Shown here: positions 35,853 through 45,517 of the stretch, piece by piece
Position numbering within the stretch: position 1 is the first letter of the stretch
Layout: the number at the start of each line of letters is the position of its first letter
From: Rhizobium ecuadorense
GTDB lineage: Bacteria > Pseudomonadota > Alphaproteobacteria > Rhizobiales > Rhizobiaceae
Direction: 5' to 3'
DNA length: 64,000 bases
Assembly: GCF_001187535.1 (NCBI RefSeq)
Contig: NZ_LFIO01001733.1
Span: 1-64,000 of the forward strand
Made by a program: the position numbers and the translations under genes
Notes under the pieces: generated by a model
Seen by the model: the letters and a program-made list of their open reading frames with translations, nothing else
What the model was told of the DNA's origin: nothing
Databases searched by the model: none

Positions 35853-36983
35853 GTGATCGTAGAAGCTTTCCTTCGTTGGATCGAAACGGCCAAGACCGGT
35901 GACCGGGCCCGGGCCGCAAACGCGCTCGGGCGGGCCTATCTGCAGTCCGAGATGACGGTGGACGAACGGGCGGCGGCCGAGATGGCGATGACCTTTCTGC
36001 TCGACGATCCGTCGCCGCGCGTGCGGCTGGCGCTTGCCGAGGCGATCGCCTGGTCACCCGATGCGCCGCGCAGCCTGGTCCTTTCGCTCGCCGAAGACCA
36101 GCCTGAGGTCGCCTGCCATGCGGTGACCTGTTCGCCGCTGTTGGGCGATGCCGATCTCGTTGATCTCGCCGCGCGCGGCAATGGCGCCACCCGCATGCTG
36201 ATCGCGGCGAGAGCGCATGTGACACGCCCGGTTTGCGCAGCGCTTGCGGAGGTCGGCGAGGAGGAAGAGCTGCTCTGCCTGCTCGAAAACGACGGTGCGG
36301 CAATCTCCGGCCAATCCCTGAAACGTATCGCCGAGCGGCTCGGCGACGGCTGCGACATCCGCAACCTGCTTCTCGAGCGCAGCGATCTTCCTGCCGATGC
36401 CCGCCAGCTGCTGACCCAGCATGTCAGCAATGCGCTGGTCGGGCTGCCGCTCGCCCAGGCAGCGATCGGCCTGCAGCGGCTGCAGCGCATCAGCCGCGAG
36501 GCGACCGAGGCCGCTGTCGTTTCGATCGCCGGCGACATCGCGCCGCGCGAGATACCCGACCTCGTCGAACATCTGCGCCTCAACGGCCGGCTGACGCCGT
36601 CCTTCCTGATGCATGCGCTCTGCGCCGGCAAGGTGGATTTCTTCGCCGGAGCGATCGTCAATCTGACGGGGTGCGGTGAGCGCCGGGTGCGCTCGATCCT
36701 GGCGACCGGACGCATGCATGCCGTGCGCGCGCTCTACGAGTCCGCCGGTCTGCCCAGGGACATCAGTGTGATCTTCGTCGAGGCGACGATGCTGTGGCGC
36801 GAGGCCGCCAGGAAAGCACCGGGCAGCGTGCTCGGTACCGTCTGTGGCCGGCTTCTCGAAAAATTTCGTCACCACGACGGCGCCCATGGCGCGGTCGGTG
36901 AACTGCTCGATATGGTGGAAAAGCTTTGTGTCGCCGAACAGCGGCAATCGGCCCGCGTCTATGCGGCGCTAGCGGCTGCATAA
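35853..36983 (+). CDS. DUF2336-family protein
   Basis: About 376 residues from GTG 35853; ATG 35808 is an alternative but the conserved-looking part starts at VIVEAFLRWIETAKTGDRARAANALGRAYLQ. All-helical, HEAT-like repeats, as in DUF2336 of alphaproteobacteria. No membrane segment or catalytic motif. Function unknown. Stands alone. Confidence 0.82.
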   Translation: MIVEAFLRWIETAKTGDRARAANALGRAYLQSEMTVDERAAAEMAMTFLLDDPSPRVRLALAEAIAWSPDAPRSLVLSLAEDQPEVACHAVTCSPLLGDADLVDLAARGNGATRMLIAARAHVTRPVCAALAEVGEEEELLCLLENDGAAISGQSLKRIAERLGDGCDIRNLLLERSDLPADARQLLTQHVSNALVGLPLAQAAIGLQRLQRISREATEAAVVSIAGDIAPREIPDLVEHLRLNGRLTPSFLMHALCAGKVDFFAGAIVNLTGCGERRVRSILATGRMHAVRALYESAGLPRDISVIFVEATMLWREAARKAPGSVLGTVCGRLLEKFRHHDGAHGAVGELLDMVEKLCVAEQRQSARVYAALAAA

Positions 36984-37091
36984 ATTCAAAAATCGCTCGC
37001 ACTGCTCGTCCCCCTGCTGGGATAAGATTGATCCTGGCTGGCATATGTCATTCAATTGCATTACATTGAAGCATATCCAAGGAGACCCCGC

Positions 37092-37400
37092 ATGGCATCA
37101 AACGCGCTCGTCCAAACTCGCATAGATGCTGCCGTCAAGGATCGCGCTACGGCTGTTCTGGAAGATATGGGCCTGACAGTCTCGGATGTCGTCCGCATTT
37201 TATTGACCCGCACCGCGAATGAGGGGGCTCTGCCGCTCGAACTTATCAGCAACAGCGACGCTTATGACACATGGTTTCGTGGAAAGGTCCTTGAAGCTCT
37301 CAATGACACGCGAGCCGATGTTGATGATGCCGAGGTCGAGGCTAGCTTCGAGAAGAGGCGCGCGGCCGCAATGCGGAAGAGCCAGGTAGCTGGATCGTGA
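37092..37400 (+). CDS. RelB/DinJ-family antitoxin
   Basis: 102 residues from ATG 37092 (AAGGAGACCCCGC). N-terminal ribbon-helix-helix (NALVQTRIDAAVKDRATAVLEDMGLTVSDVVRILLTRTANEGALPLEL) matches RelB/DinJ antitoxins, which bind both their toxin and their own promoter. The C-terminal half is the toxin-binding tail. Its last four bases overlap the GTG start of the toxin reading frame. The gene is intact, although the toxin is not. Confidence 0.9.
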   Translation: MASNALVQTRIDAAVKDRATAVLEDMGLTVSDVVRILLTRTANEGALPLELISNSDAYDTWFRGKVLEALNDTRADVDDAEVEASFEKRRAAAMRKSQVAGS

Positions 37401-37690
37401 GGCTTGTCTGGGCCAGGTACGCCTTATCCGACCGAGATAATATTTTCACATAAATCGAGATCGAGAATCCAAGGGCGGCAGTCCATGTCGACCAGAAAAT
37501 CGTTTTTGCCGTTCGTCGCCTCGTCGAATTTCCGGAAAGCGGAAGACCGGGACGGATCGCAGGTACGCGGGAGTTGGTCATCCCAGGCACGCCCTATATC
37601 GCCGCATACGTCGTGCAGGAGGACCGAATCCGGATCCTTCGCGTCCTCCACGGCGCCCAGGTTTGGCCTGGCGACATTTCAACTGAATGA
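37397..37690 (+). pseudogene. RelE/ParE-family toxin interrupted by a nonsense codon
   Basis: The frame opens at GTG 37397, overlapping the antitoxin stop by GTGA, and reads MRLVWARYALSDRDNIFT, then TAA at 37451-37453 (codon 19). Beyond the stop the same frame continues for 78 codons with clear family sequence (IEIENPRAAVHVD, EFPESGRPGRIAGTREL, RILRVLHGAQVWP) and ends at TGA 37688. One base change (a tyrosine codon to TAA is likeliest, since toxins have YIE here) explains it. No in-frame ATG soon after would rescue a product. Confidence 0.88.
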
Positions 37691-37709
37691 GTTTGCGGCC
37701 GCGCTCTGC

Positions 37710-38120
37710 TCAATCGGCGAGCCGCGTCACCACCCAGGAGTAGCTGGCGGAGACGAAATGCACCGGTTTGGCGAGCGTGTCCTTGACGCTCCTGCCGGAG
37801 GGCAGATGGTCGCGGACCTTTCCAGCAATGTCGTCGGCAAAACCACGCAGTCCCTGCGGATGCTGCTCGGCGACTTCGGGTGCGGCCGGCGGTACGGGCG
37901 CCGGTTTCGGCGGCTCGGCGGCGGCGAGCGCTTTCGGTGCCTCGCAGACCGCGATCACCGAGGGATAGCTGACATTGGCATAGGTTTTCAGCCGGCGTTC
38001 GGCTTCGGCATCGCAGGCGGCAACCGTCTCCCAGCGCTTGTCCACGGTCGCGATATAGGTGCACTTGCTGATAGAATCGTCGCAACCGAGAATGGTCATC
38101 GCGATCAGCACCGCTTGCAT
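37710..38120 (-). CDS. Small hypothetical protein
   Basis: 136 residues; AGGAGACAGAAT precedes the ATG. A weak hydrophobic start (MQAVLIAMTILGC, possibly a lipoprotein or signal sequence) leads to a cysteine-containing domain (DSISKCTYIATVDKRWETVAACDAEAERRL) and a proline/alanine-rich linker. Function unknown. It converges on the broken toxin gene. Confidence 0.7.
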   Translation of the reverse strand: MQAVLIAMTILGCDDSISKCTYIATVDKRWETVAACDAEAERRLKTYANVSYPSVIAVCEAPKALAAAEPPKPAPVPPAAPEVAEQHPQGLRGFADDIAGKVRDHLPSGRSVKDTLAKPVHFVSASYSWVVTRLAD

Positions 38121-38246
38121 ATTCTGTCTCCTTGGCTATTGAGCATGTCATCGTCTTAGAGGGCGCAATTCCAACCGAATGAAGGCAAGGGCATTAACTC
38201 TTGGTCATCTCGGGATAATTGTGCCTGCCCGGCAGAAAGAAGCAGC

Positions 38247-38705
38247 ATGTCCGTCACCATCGCCCTGGAGCCGCCGCGTCAGGACGGCGTCATCCGCCTT
38301 CTCGATCTTTCCGATGCCTATGCGCAGTCGCTCTATCCCCCAGAGAGCAACCATCTGGTCGACCTTTCCTTGCTGGAAAAGCCGTCAGTGAGCTTCCTGG
38401 TCGCGCGCAACGGCGATGCGATCGTCGGCTGCTGCGCGCTCGTCGAGGCTGGCGACGGCACCGCCGAAATCAAGCGCATGTTCGTCGATCCCGAGGCGAG
38501 GGGCCTGAGGATTGCCAGCGGCCTGATGCATGCGATCGAAGCGATCGCTGGGGAGAAGCAGCTGTCGGCAATCCGGCTCGAAACCGGCATCTACCAGCCC
38601 GAGGCGATCGCGCTCTACCGCAAATACGGTTACCGGGACATCGAGCCTTTCGGCAGCTATCTGCCGGACCCGCTCAGCCTGTTCATGGAAAAGCGGCTGG
38701 GATGA
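38247..38705 (+). CDS. GNAT-family N-acetyltransferase
   Basis: 152 residues. Acetyl-CoA-binding motif A in AEIKRMFVDPEARGLRIASGLMHAIEAIA (residues about 70-100) and the motif B region in YRKYGYRDIEPFGSYL. Substrate unknown; cytoplasmic. Single gene. Confidence 0.9.
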   Translation: MSVTIALEPPRQDGVIRLLDLSDAYAQSLYPPESNHLVDLSLLEKPSVSFLVARNGDAIVGCCALVEAGDGTAEIKRMFVDPEARGLRIASGLMHAIEAIAGEKQLSAIRLETGIYQPEAIALYRKYGYRDIEPFGSYLPDPLSLFMEKRLG

Positions 38706-38722
38706 CGGTCTGCAAAGGCCGG

Positions 38723-38763
38723 TTCAGCCTTCGGCAATAGGGCCTTTTCAGCCTTCGGCAATA
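38723..38763. repeat. Short direct repeat at the 3' end of the AI-2E transporter gene
   Basis: TTCAGCCTTCGGCAATA occurs at 38723-38739 and 38747-38763, a 24-bp period. The second copy contains the stop codon of the transporter, so the first is a recent tandem duplication beyond the gene end. Confidence 0.7.
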
Positions 38764-39944
38764 CGGGGGATTGCCGGTGGGGCTTGCTCGTCGATGAGAA
38801 CCTGCGGTCCCGTTTCGCCCTTATCGGCGCTGCGGGCCTCGTGGATCCATTCGCGCCAGATGGCGACGATCAACGCCATCAGCACCGGGCCGATGAAGAG
38901 GCCGAGGAAGCCCATTGTCTTGACGCCGCCGACAAGCCCGAAGAAAGTCGGCAGGAAAGGCAGCTTGATCGGACCGCCGACGAGCTTCGGCCGCAGAGTT
39001 TTGTCGACGATGAAGAGTTCGACCGTACCCCAGACGAAGAGACCGATACCGGCGACATGCGAGCCGCTGGCCAGCAGATAGATCGAGACCAGCGTGAAGG
39101 AGAGCGGCGCGCCGCCCGGGATTAGCGCCATCACGCCCGTCAGCACGCCGAGGGTTACCGGTGACGGCACGCCGGCAATCCAATAGGCAAGCCCGAGCAC
39201 GATGCCTTCGCCGATCGCAATCAGCGTCATGCCCATGACGGTGGAGCTGATCGTCGCCGGCACGACGCGGGAAATACGCTCCCAGCGGTTCGGCAGTATG
39301 CGCTCGCCGAGCATGTCGATCTGCTTGGAGAAGGAAAAACCGTCGCGATAGACGAAGAACAGCGCGATCAGCATGAAGAGCAGCGTCAGCAGGAGGTGGA
39401 AGGCGCCGCCGCCGGCCGCAAGCACGGCACGGTAGATATTGCCGATATTGGCGCCGCTGACCGCCTGGATGACCTCGCCCAGGGCGCCGGGGCTGCCGAT
39501 ATATTTGGTCCAGACTTCATCGAGATAGGCGCCGGCCCAAGGCAGCGCGACGATCCAGGCCGGTGTCGGGGCTCCGGCGCGGTTGGCGTGGATTGCCCAG
39601 GCAACCCAGGTGCGCACTTCACCTGTCGTATAAGTGACCGCAAGCCCGATCGGGATGACCAGGAAGGTGACGATCATGATGATGGCGATGGTCGCGGCAA
39701 CCGTCGTATTGCCGCCGACGCGGGCAAGAAGCTTACGGTAGAGCGGCCAGCTGGCGAAGCCGATGACCAGCGCTGCCAGCACCGGCACGAGGAAACCGTA
39801 GAAGAAGTAGACGCCGGCCGCGACGATCAGAACCAGCAGCCAGCGGGCCGCCGAGATGGAGGGAATCAGCGGTGTGCGTGTCGGCGCCGACGAGCCGAGC
39901 CATCGCGGTTCATGATTGCTTTTCTGACGGTCGAACACACCCAC
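38748..39944 (-). CDS. AI-2E family (PerM-type) transporter
   Basis: 398 residues from GTG 39944, which follows GAAGAGG with five bases between; an upstream frame extension to 40010 has no better signal. Seven or eight hydrophobic segments; the family hallmarks near the end are SPVTLGVLTGVMALIPGGAPLSF and GIGLFVWGTVELFIVDKTLRPKLVGGPIKLPFLPTFFGLVGGVKTMGFLGLFIGPVLMAL. Inner-membrane protein; few members have a proven substrate, and the autoinducer role is doubtful for most. A 17-bp direct repeat straddles the stop codon. Confidence 0.9.
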   Translation of the reverse strand: MGVFDRQKSNHEPRWLGSSAPTRTPLIPSISAARWLLVLIVAAGVYFFYGFLVPVLAALVIGFASWPLYRKLLARVGGNTTVAATIAIIMIVTFLVIPIGLAVTYTTGEVRTWVAWAIHANRAGAPTPAWIVALPWAGAYLDEVWTKYIGSPGALGEVIQAVSGANIGNIYRAVLAAGGGAFHLLLTLLFMLIALFFVYRDGFSFSKQIDMLGERILPNRWERISRVVPATISSTVMGMTLIAIGEGIVLGLAYWIAGVPSPVTLGVLTGVMALIPGGAPLSFTLVSIYLLASGSHVAGIGLFVWGTVELFIVDKTLRPKLVGGPIKLPFLPTFFGLVGGVKTMGFLGLFIGPVLMALIVAIWREWIHEARSADKGETGPQVLIDEQAPPAIPRIAEG

Positions 39945-40059
39945 ACGCGCCTCTTCTTTTTCTTGTCCTCTGGTTATGGGCCATCGACCCGGCTGTTTCA
40001 AGGTCCGCACCCCGAAAGCGTATACAAAGCGTCGCTATTCGGCCGTCAGACCGCGCGTC

Positions 40060-41199
40060 TTACTGCTGCGGACGCTTGAGAAGCTTGAAGGCGTAGAATT
40101 GCGTCTTCTGGGCGGTCGAGAAATTGTTGTCGGAACCGAGAATGAGCACGTCGGTGCCGTCCTTGGCTTTGCCCAGCGACATCGCCTCGATATTGTCGGG
40201 GACGAGCCCGATTGCTCTCAAATCAAGGACCTGGCTCTTGCGGGCGGGGACGACGCGCTGGTCGGTTTTGGCGAGCGAAGCGATGGCGGATACGTCAGTG
40301 GCACCGGCCAGATCCATCATCATGATCTTGATGGTGTTGCCGTAGCCCTGGGCATAGCTGCGCTCGACGGCGAGCAGGCGGTGATCGTCAAGTGCGAGCA
40401 ATTCCGACATGCCGTTATCGTTGCCGCCGTCGGGTTTGGCGGCGGCCTGCGGGATCGGTGAAACCGGATAGACGTACTGAGCCTTCGGTTGGCCGGTTGC
40501 ACCGTCATAACGGATGATGCGCGACAGGCTGCCCTTAGTCAGCGAGGGGTTGGGGCCGTCCTGATAGAGGGCGGCTTCGACGCCGACGAAGACATCGCCC
40601 GAGGGTGCCACGGCCAGATCCTCAAAGGCGAGGTTGTCGCGAATGCCGGTCGACTTGTCGGCTGTGGGAGTAAAGCCTTCCGGCAGCTTGAATTCGCGCA
40701 GGAAGGAGCCGTCCGCAGCCGTGACGCGGATGAAGGGCGGCAGCAGCGCCTTGCCGTCGCCTTCGCTGCCCCAATAGATGCCGTCCTTGCCGAGGCGGAT
40801 CGATTCCGGATCGACGGTTCTCGCGGCGAAGGGCTCGCCGTTCTTATCCTTCAGCGTAGTCTGCTTGACGATGGAGACGCCCTTGAGGCCCGAGTCATCG
40901 ACATCCACATCGAGTTCATAGAAGCGGGCAGGTGCCCTTTCCGAGCGGTCGTCGCTGATGGCGAGATAGTGGCCGGTGGCGGCATCAAAATCGAGGCCGG
41001 AAATGCCGCCGAATTCGACGTCGTTTTCCATATGGCCGGTGGGGATGACAAATTCACCGAGATAGGAGAGCGAAATGCCGGCGGCGCAATCGCCGAAGGG
41101 GCAGGCCGTTTCGAAGCTGGCCCCAATATCTGTGGCGCTGGCGGTGACGGTGCTGGACAGGAAAACGAAAGCGGCAGCCGCGAGAAAACGCTTGGTCAT
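40060..41199 (-). CDS. Phytase-like esterase domain protein, secreted
   Basis: 379 residues from ATG 41199. Signal peptide in residues 1-24 (MTKRFLAAAAFVFLSSTVTASA). The mature protein is a beta propeller of the esterase-like-activity-of-phytase family: VEFGGISGLDFDAATGHYLAISDDRSERAPARFYELDVDV, then DPESIRLGKDGIYWGSEGDG and NDNGMSELLALDDHRLLAVERSY. Periplasmic, with calcium-like acidic sites. Enzymatic activity of rhizobial members is not shown. Confidence 0.88.
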   Translation of the reverse strand: MTKRFLAAAAFVFLSSTVTASATDIGASFETACPFGDCAAGISLSYLGEFVIPTGHMENDVEFGGISGLDFDAATGHYLAISDDRSERAPARFYELDVDVDDSGLKGVSIVKQTTLKDKNGEPFAARTVDPESIRLGKDGIYWGSEGDGKALLPPFIRVTAADGSFLREFKLPEGFTPTADKSTGIRDNLAFEDLAVAPSGDVFVGVEAALYQDGPNPSLTKGSLSRIIRYDGATGQPKAQYVYPVSPIPQAAAKPDGGNDNGMSELLALDDHRLLAVERSYAQGYGNTIKIMMMDLAGATDVSAIASLAKTDQRVVPARKSQVLDLRAIGLVPDNIEAMSLGKAKDGTDVLILGSDNNFSTAQKTQFYAFKLLKRPQQ

Positions 41200-41396
41200 G
41201 GCAAAATCCGGCAATGGGTTGAAAAACGGTTCGAACCGGCGCAGCCGCTCTTCTCAGGAGAAGGCCGCACGCCGACCGCTTCATGCGCCGGTTGTTTGAC
41301 GGAGTCGTTACCGTTCTTCGTCAGTTCCGTGAAATCTGAAATGCTAAAGCGCGTCGCGCCGAACGGTATCTATTCCAGTTCGGCGCCGTATATGTC

Positions 41397-43502
41397 TTAA
41401 ATATCGAGGTTTTCAGCGAAGGCCGCGCGTTCCTGGATGAAGCGGAAGCGGGCTTCCGGCTTGGTGCCCATCAGGTCGTCGACGGCGCTGCGGGTGCCCT
41501 CGAAATCCACCTCGTCGATCAGCACCTTCAGCAGGGTGCGTTTGGACGGATCCATCGTGGTTTCCTTGAGCTGGGCGGGCATCATCTCGCCGAGACCTTT
41601 GAAGCGGCTGATCTCGACCTTGGCCTTGCCCTTGAACTCCGTCTGCATGAGCTCGGCGCGATGATTGTCGTCGCGGGCATAGGCGGATTTGGCCCCTTGG
41701 GTGATCTTGTAGAGCGGCGGCACGGCGAGGAAGAGGTGGCCGCCGCGCACCAGCTCCGGCATCTCCTGATAGAAGAAGGTGATCAGCAGCGAGGCGATAT
41801 GGGCGCCGTCGACGTCGGCATCGGTCATGACGATGATGCGTTCGTAGCGCAGGTCTTCGTCGCGGTATTTCGAGCGGGTGCCGCAGCCGAGCGCCTGGAT
41901 GAGATCGGCGAGCTGCTGATTGGCGCCGAGTTTTTCGCGGCCGGCGCTGGCGACGTTGAGGATCTTGCCGCGCAGCGGCAGGATCGCCTGATTGGCGCGG
42001 TTGCGCGCCTGCTTGGCCGAACCGCCTGCCGAATCGCCCTCGACGATGAAGAGTTCGGCGCCTTCGGCGGTGTTCTGCGAACAATCGGCAAGCTTGCCGG
42101 GCAGGCGCAGCTTGCGCACCGCGGTCTTGCGGTTGACTTCCTTTTCCTTGCGGCGGCGCAGGCGCTCCTCGGCGCGCTCGATCACCCAGTCGAGCAGCTT
42201 GGCCGACTCATTCGGGTTATCGGCAAGGTAATGGTCGAAGGGATCGCGCAGCGCGTTCTCGACGATGCGCTGGGCCTCGACGGTCGCAAGCTTGTCCTTG
42301 GTCTGGCCGACGAATTCCGGCTCGCGGATGAAGACCGACAGCATGCCGACGGCCGAGATCATCACGTCATCGGTGGTGATCTGCGCGGCGCGCTTGTTCT
42401 GCGTCAGCTCGGCATAGGCCTTCAGGCCCTTGGTCAGCGCGATGCGCAGGCCGGCCTCATGCGTGCCGCCTTCAGGAGTCGGGATGGTGTTGCAATAGGA
42501 ATGCACCTGCGGATCGCCGCCGTACCAGGTGATCGCCCATTCCATCGAGCCGTGGCCGCTGGTTTTCTCGGTCTTGCCGGCGAAGATCTCGCGGGTGACG
42601 GTGAACTCCTTGCCCATCGTCGCCTGCAGGTAATCCTTCAGGCCGCCGGGGAAATGGAAGACCGCCTTGTCAGGCACCTCTGAACCTTCGGGCAAGACGC
42701 CCGGCTCGCAGCTCCAGCGGATTTCGACACCGCCGAACAGATAGGCCTTCGAGCGCGCCATCCGGAACACCCGGGCGGCGTCGAACTTCATGTGATCCCC
42801 GAAGATCTGGGGGTCGGGGTGGAAGCGCACGCGGGTACCGCGGCGATTGTGGACGTCGCCCAATTCTTCCAGGCCGCCTTGCGGCAAGCCGCGGGAGAAG
42901 CGCTGGCGGTAGAGCTTGCGGTTGCGCGCCACCTCAACTTCGAGGTCGTCGGAGAGCGCGTTGACGACCGAGACGCCGACGCCGTGCAGGCCGCCCGAGG
43001 TCTCATAGGCCTTGCCGTCGAATTTTCCGCCGGCATGCAGCTTGGTCATGATGACTTCGAGCGTCGACTTGCCCGGCACCTGCGGATGGTTCTCGACCGG
43101 GATGCCGCGGCCATTGTCGGAGACGGTGAGGTAACCCTCGAGGTCAAGATAGACCTCGATGAAATTGGCGTGTCCGGCGACCGCTTCGTCCATCGCGTTG
43201 TCGATGACTTCAGCAAAGAGGTGATGCAGCGCCTTTTCATCGGTGCCGCCGATATACATGCCCGGGCGCATGCGCACCGGCTCGAGGCCTTCGAGGACGC
43301 GGATCGACGAGGCGCCGTATTCATCGGCGTTTGACGCGGCGGGTGCCGGGCGCGCAGAGGCTCCAGCAGAGGGGGCTCCAGCAGCAGGCGGGGCAGCGGC
43401 GGGCGCAGCCGTCACCGCTGGCCGTTCGGCCGCAGGCTTCTGCGCCTCCTCGCGTTTTTCAGAGAGGGGCATTCCGGAAAAGAGGTCGTTGCTATCGTCC
43501 AT
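41397..43502 (-). CDS. parE: DNA topoisomerase IV subunit B
   Basis: 701 residues from ATG 43502. ATPase subunit of the type II enzyme that separates replicated chromosomes. ATP-binding GHKL motifs (EVIDNAMDEAVAGHA, DNGRGIPVE, GLHGVGVSVVNALS), then the transducer and TOPRIM domain (EGDSAGGSAKQARNRANQAILPLRGKILNV and DADVDGAHI). Residues about 20-60 are a Pro/Ala-rich extra segment before the ATPase domain. It is the shorter ParE-type C-terminus, lacking the GyrB insert. Divergent from the following hydrolase gene. Confidence 0.94.
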   Translation of the reverse strand: MDDSNDLFSGMPLSEKREEAQKPAAERPAVTAAPAAAPPAAGAPSAGASARPAPAASNADEYGASSIRVLEGLEPVRMRPGMYIGGTDEKALHHLFAEVIDNAMDEAVAGHANFIEVYLDLEGYLTVSDNGRGIPVENHPQVPGKSTLEVIMTKLHAGGKFDGKAYETSGGLHGVGVSVVNALSDDLEVEVARNRKLYRQRFSRGLPQGGLEELGDVHNRRGTRVRFHPDPQIFGDHMKFDAARVFRMARSKAYLFGGVEIRWSCEPGVLPEGSEVPDKAVFHFPGGLKDYLQATMGKEFTVTREIFAGKTEKTSGHGSMEWAITWYGGDPQVHSYCNTIPTPEGGTHEAGLRIALTKGLKAYAELTQNKRAAQITTDDVMISAVGMLSVFIREPEFVGQTKDKLATVEAQRIVENALRDPFDHYLADNPNESAKLLDWVIERAEERLRRRKEKEVNRKTAVRKLRLPGKLADCSQNTAEGAELFIVEGDSAGGSAKQARNRANQAILPLRGKILNVASAGREKLGANQQLADLIQALGCGTRSKYRDEDLRYERIIVMTDADVDGAHIASLLITFFYQEMPELVRGGHLFLAVPPLYKITQGAKSAYARDDNHRAELMQTEFKGKAKVEISRFKGLGEMMPAQLKETTMDPSKRTLLKVLIDEVDFEGTRSAVDDLMGTKPEARFRFIQERAAFAENLDI

Positions 43503-43721
43503 GGAGCCGTTCAGATCTTCATCCTGTCTTGGGTCAGGCTTGGGGCTTGCATCCGCCGCCGACCCAAAATCACCGCATTTCATGTCACGTTTGCGAATCA
43601 GGCAGATTTTGCCAGAAAGCACCTCTATACGCGACACCGCCAGTTTTGGCGGCTTTTCACACATGATTTGCGTTGCCGGGCGCGGAATGGCAAGCGGCGG
43701 CAGGCTTCAGGAACCATCCGA

Positions 43722-44621
43722 ATGCGAATGTCCACAAGTCATTGCACCATCATCACTGCAATTGCGGCCTTTTTCCTGTCCGCGGCTCTTTTGTTGGCTG
43801 TCGGGCCGGCGAGGGCGGGCGACGCGCTGCCGCCGTTCAAGGACGATCTGTTTTCGCAGCAGGCCATCTTGCAGACGGGCGATGACGGCGCCTTCGAGGT
43901 CATCGACTATGACGAGATGCGCGATATCAACGGCCGCGACCAGATCCCGCAAAAGCGGGTGCAGCAGAAATATGTGGCGCTCGGCATCCGCCAGGCCCAA
44001 GTCGACGAGACCCTGTCTCTCGACGGCGTCAGGCTCGATGTCACCAGGGTGGGACAGGTCCAGAATGCCGCCTTCACGGTGATTTTCATCCATGGCCGCG
44101 ACGGTGACCGCCGGCTGGGCGCCAACGACTACAGCTTCGGCGGCAATTTCAACCGGCTGAAGAACCTCGTCGCCGGCAATGGCGGCGTCTATTATTCGCC
44201 GACGGTCAGGAGTTTCGACAGCAACGGCGTTGCGGCAATCGCCGGCCTGATCCGCTATGCCAGCGCCCAATCGCCCGGCCGGCCGATCATCCTGTCCTGC
44301 GCCTCGATGGGCAGCCAGGTCTGCTGGGGCATTGCCCGCGACGAAGGCAGCGTCAAGCGGCTGAAGGGCATGCTTGTCATGAGCGGCGTCACCGATCCCG
44401 ATTTCACCAGGAGCGCCTTCTACAAAGCGAAGCTGCCGCTCTGGTTCGCCCATGGCAGCCGCGACCCGGTCTATGCCGCCAGCACACAGCAGGCGCTGTT
44501 CGAAAGCCTGCACAAGGCCAAATATCCGACGCACTTCACGTTATTTCAGACCGGCAATCACGGGACGCCGATCCGGATGATCGACTGGCGCCGGGTCTTG
44601 AATTGGATTCTTGCCGGCTAG
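43722..44621 (+). CDS. Secreted alpha/beta hydrolase
   Basis: 299 residues from ATG 43722 (ATG 43728 is also possible). Signal peptide (ITAIAAFFLSAALLLAVGPARA). Hydrolase core: VIFIHGRDGDRR (oxyanion), nucleophile in LSCASMGSQVCWGI, acid in WFAHGSRDPVYAA and catalytic histidine in QTGNHGTPIRM. Periplasmic esterase or lipase-like enzyme of unknown substrate. Confidence 0.87.
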   Translation: MRMSTSHCTIITAIAAFFLSAALLLAVGPARAGDALPPFKDDLFSQQAILQTGDDGAFEVIDYDEMRDINGRDQIPQKRVQQKYVALGIRQAQVDETLSLDGVRLDVTRVGQVQNAAFTVIFIHGRDGDRRLGANDYSFGGNFNRLKNLVAGNGGVYYSPTVRSFDSNGVAAIAGLIRYASAQSPGRPIILSCASMGSQVCWGIARDEGSVKRLKGMLVMSGVTDPDFTRSAFYKAKLPLWFAHGSRDPVYAASTQQALFESLHKAKYPTHFTLFQTGNHGTPIRMIDWRRVLNWILAG

Positions 44622-44746
44622 CAGTTGAATTTCGGAGAAATATAGGCGGGATCGCCGAGATTCCCCTTACGTCAAGGGCATGATGCTTTTCTTTACCGCG
44701 CGCTTTTGATATGGCCCAAGGCCTACGCAGAATTTGGAAGGCTGGC

Positions 44747-45517
44747 ATGACACCTGACGTGCGCCCGCTTGTGGCGGGAAACTGGAAAATGAATGGCATG
44801 CGTGCCTCCCTGGATCAGATCAAGGCGATCGCCGAGGGCGTTTCCTCGCCGCTTGCCGACAAGGTCGAAGCGCTGATCTGCCCGCCGGCGACGCTGCTCT
44901 ACGTGGCAACGGCGCTCTGCACCGACAGCCCGCTGGCGATCGGCGCTCAGGATTGCCATCAGAACCCGTCGGGTGCGCATACCGGCGACATCTCGGCCGA
45001 GATGATTGCCGATTGTTTCGGCACTTATGTCATCGTCGGCCACTCCGAGCGGCGCACCGACCATGCCGAAACGGATCACCTGGTCCGCGCCAAGGCGGAG
45101 GCTGCCTTCGCCGCCGGGCTGACGGCGATCATCTGCATCGGCGAAACGGCCGATGAGCGCCGCACAGGCCAGGCGCTCGACGTCATCAAGCGTCAGCTTT
45201 CCGCCTCGGTTCCGGACGCCGCCACCGCCGAGAACACCGTGATCGCCTATGAGCCGATCTGGGCGATCGGCACCGGAGTGACGCCGACGGCGGGCGATGT
45301 CGAAAAGGCGCATGCCTTCATGCGTGCCGAACTCGTGGCCCGCTTCGGCGGTGAAGGCCGCAAGATGCGTCTTCTCTATGGCGGCTCGGTCAAACCGGCC
45401 AATGCCGGCGAGCTGATGGGCATCGCCAATGTCGACGGCGCGCTGATCGGTGGGGCGAGCTTGAAAGCGACCGACTTCCTCGCCATCTACCGTGCCTATG
45501 AGGCGCTGCTCGCCTGA
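44747..45517 (+). CDS. tpiA: Triosephosphate isomerase
   Basis: 256 residues from ATG 44747 (GGAAGG upstream). Interconverts dihydroxyacetone phosphate and glyceraldehyde 3-phosphate. Active-site residues Asn/Lys in VAGNWKMN, His in GHSERR, catalytic Glu in YEPIWAIGTG, and the phosphate loop YGGSVKP. Rhizobia usually have two isomerases; this is the canonical one by its position with secG and pyrG. A weak CCCGGG-type hairpin follows. Confidence 0.96.
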   Translation: MTPDVRPLVAGNWKMNGMRASLDQIKAIAEGVSSPLADKVEALICPPATLLYVATALCTDSPLAIGAQDCHQNPSGAHTGDISAEMIADCFGTYVIVGHSERRTDHAETDHLVRAKAEAAFAAGLTAIICIGETADERRTGQALDVIKRQLSASVPDAATAENTVIAYEPIWAIGTGVTPTAGDVEKAHAFMRAELVARFGGEGRKMRLLYGGSVKPANAGELMGIANVDGALIGGASLKATDFLAIYRAYEALLA

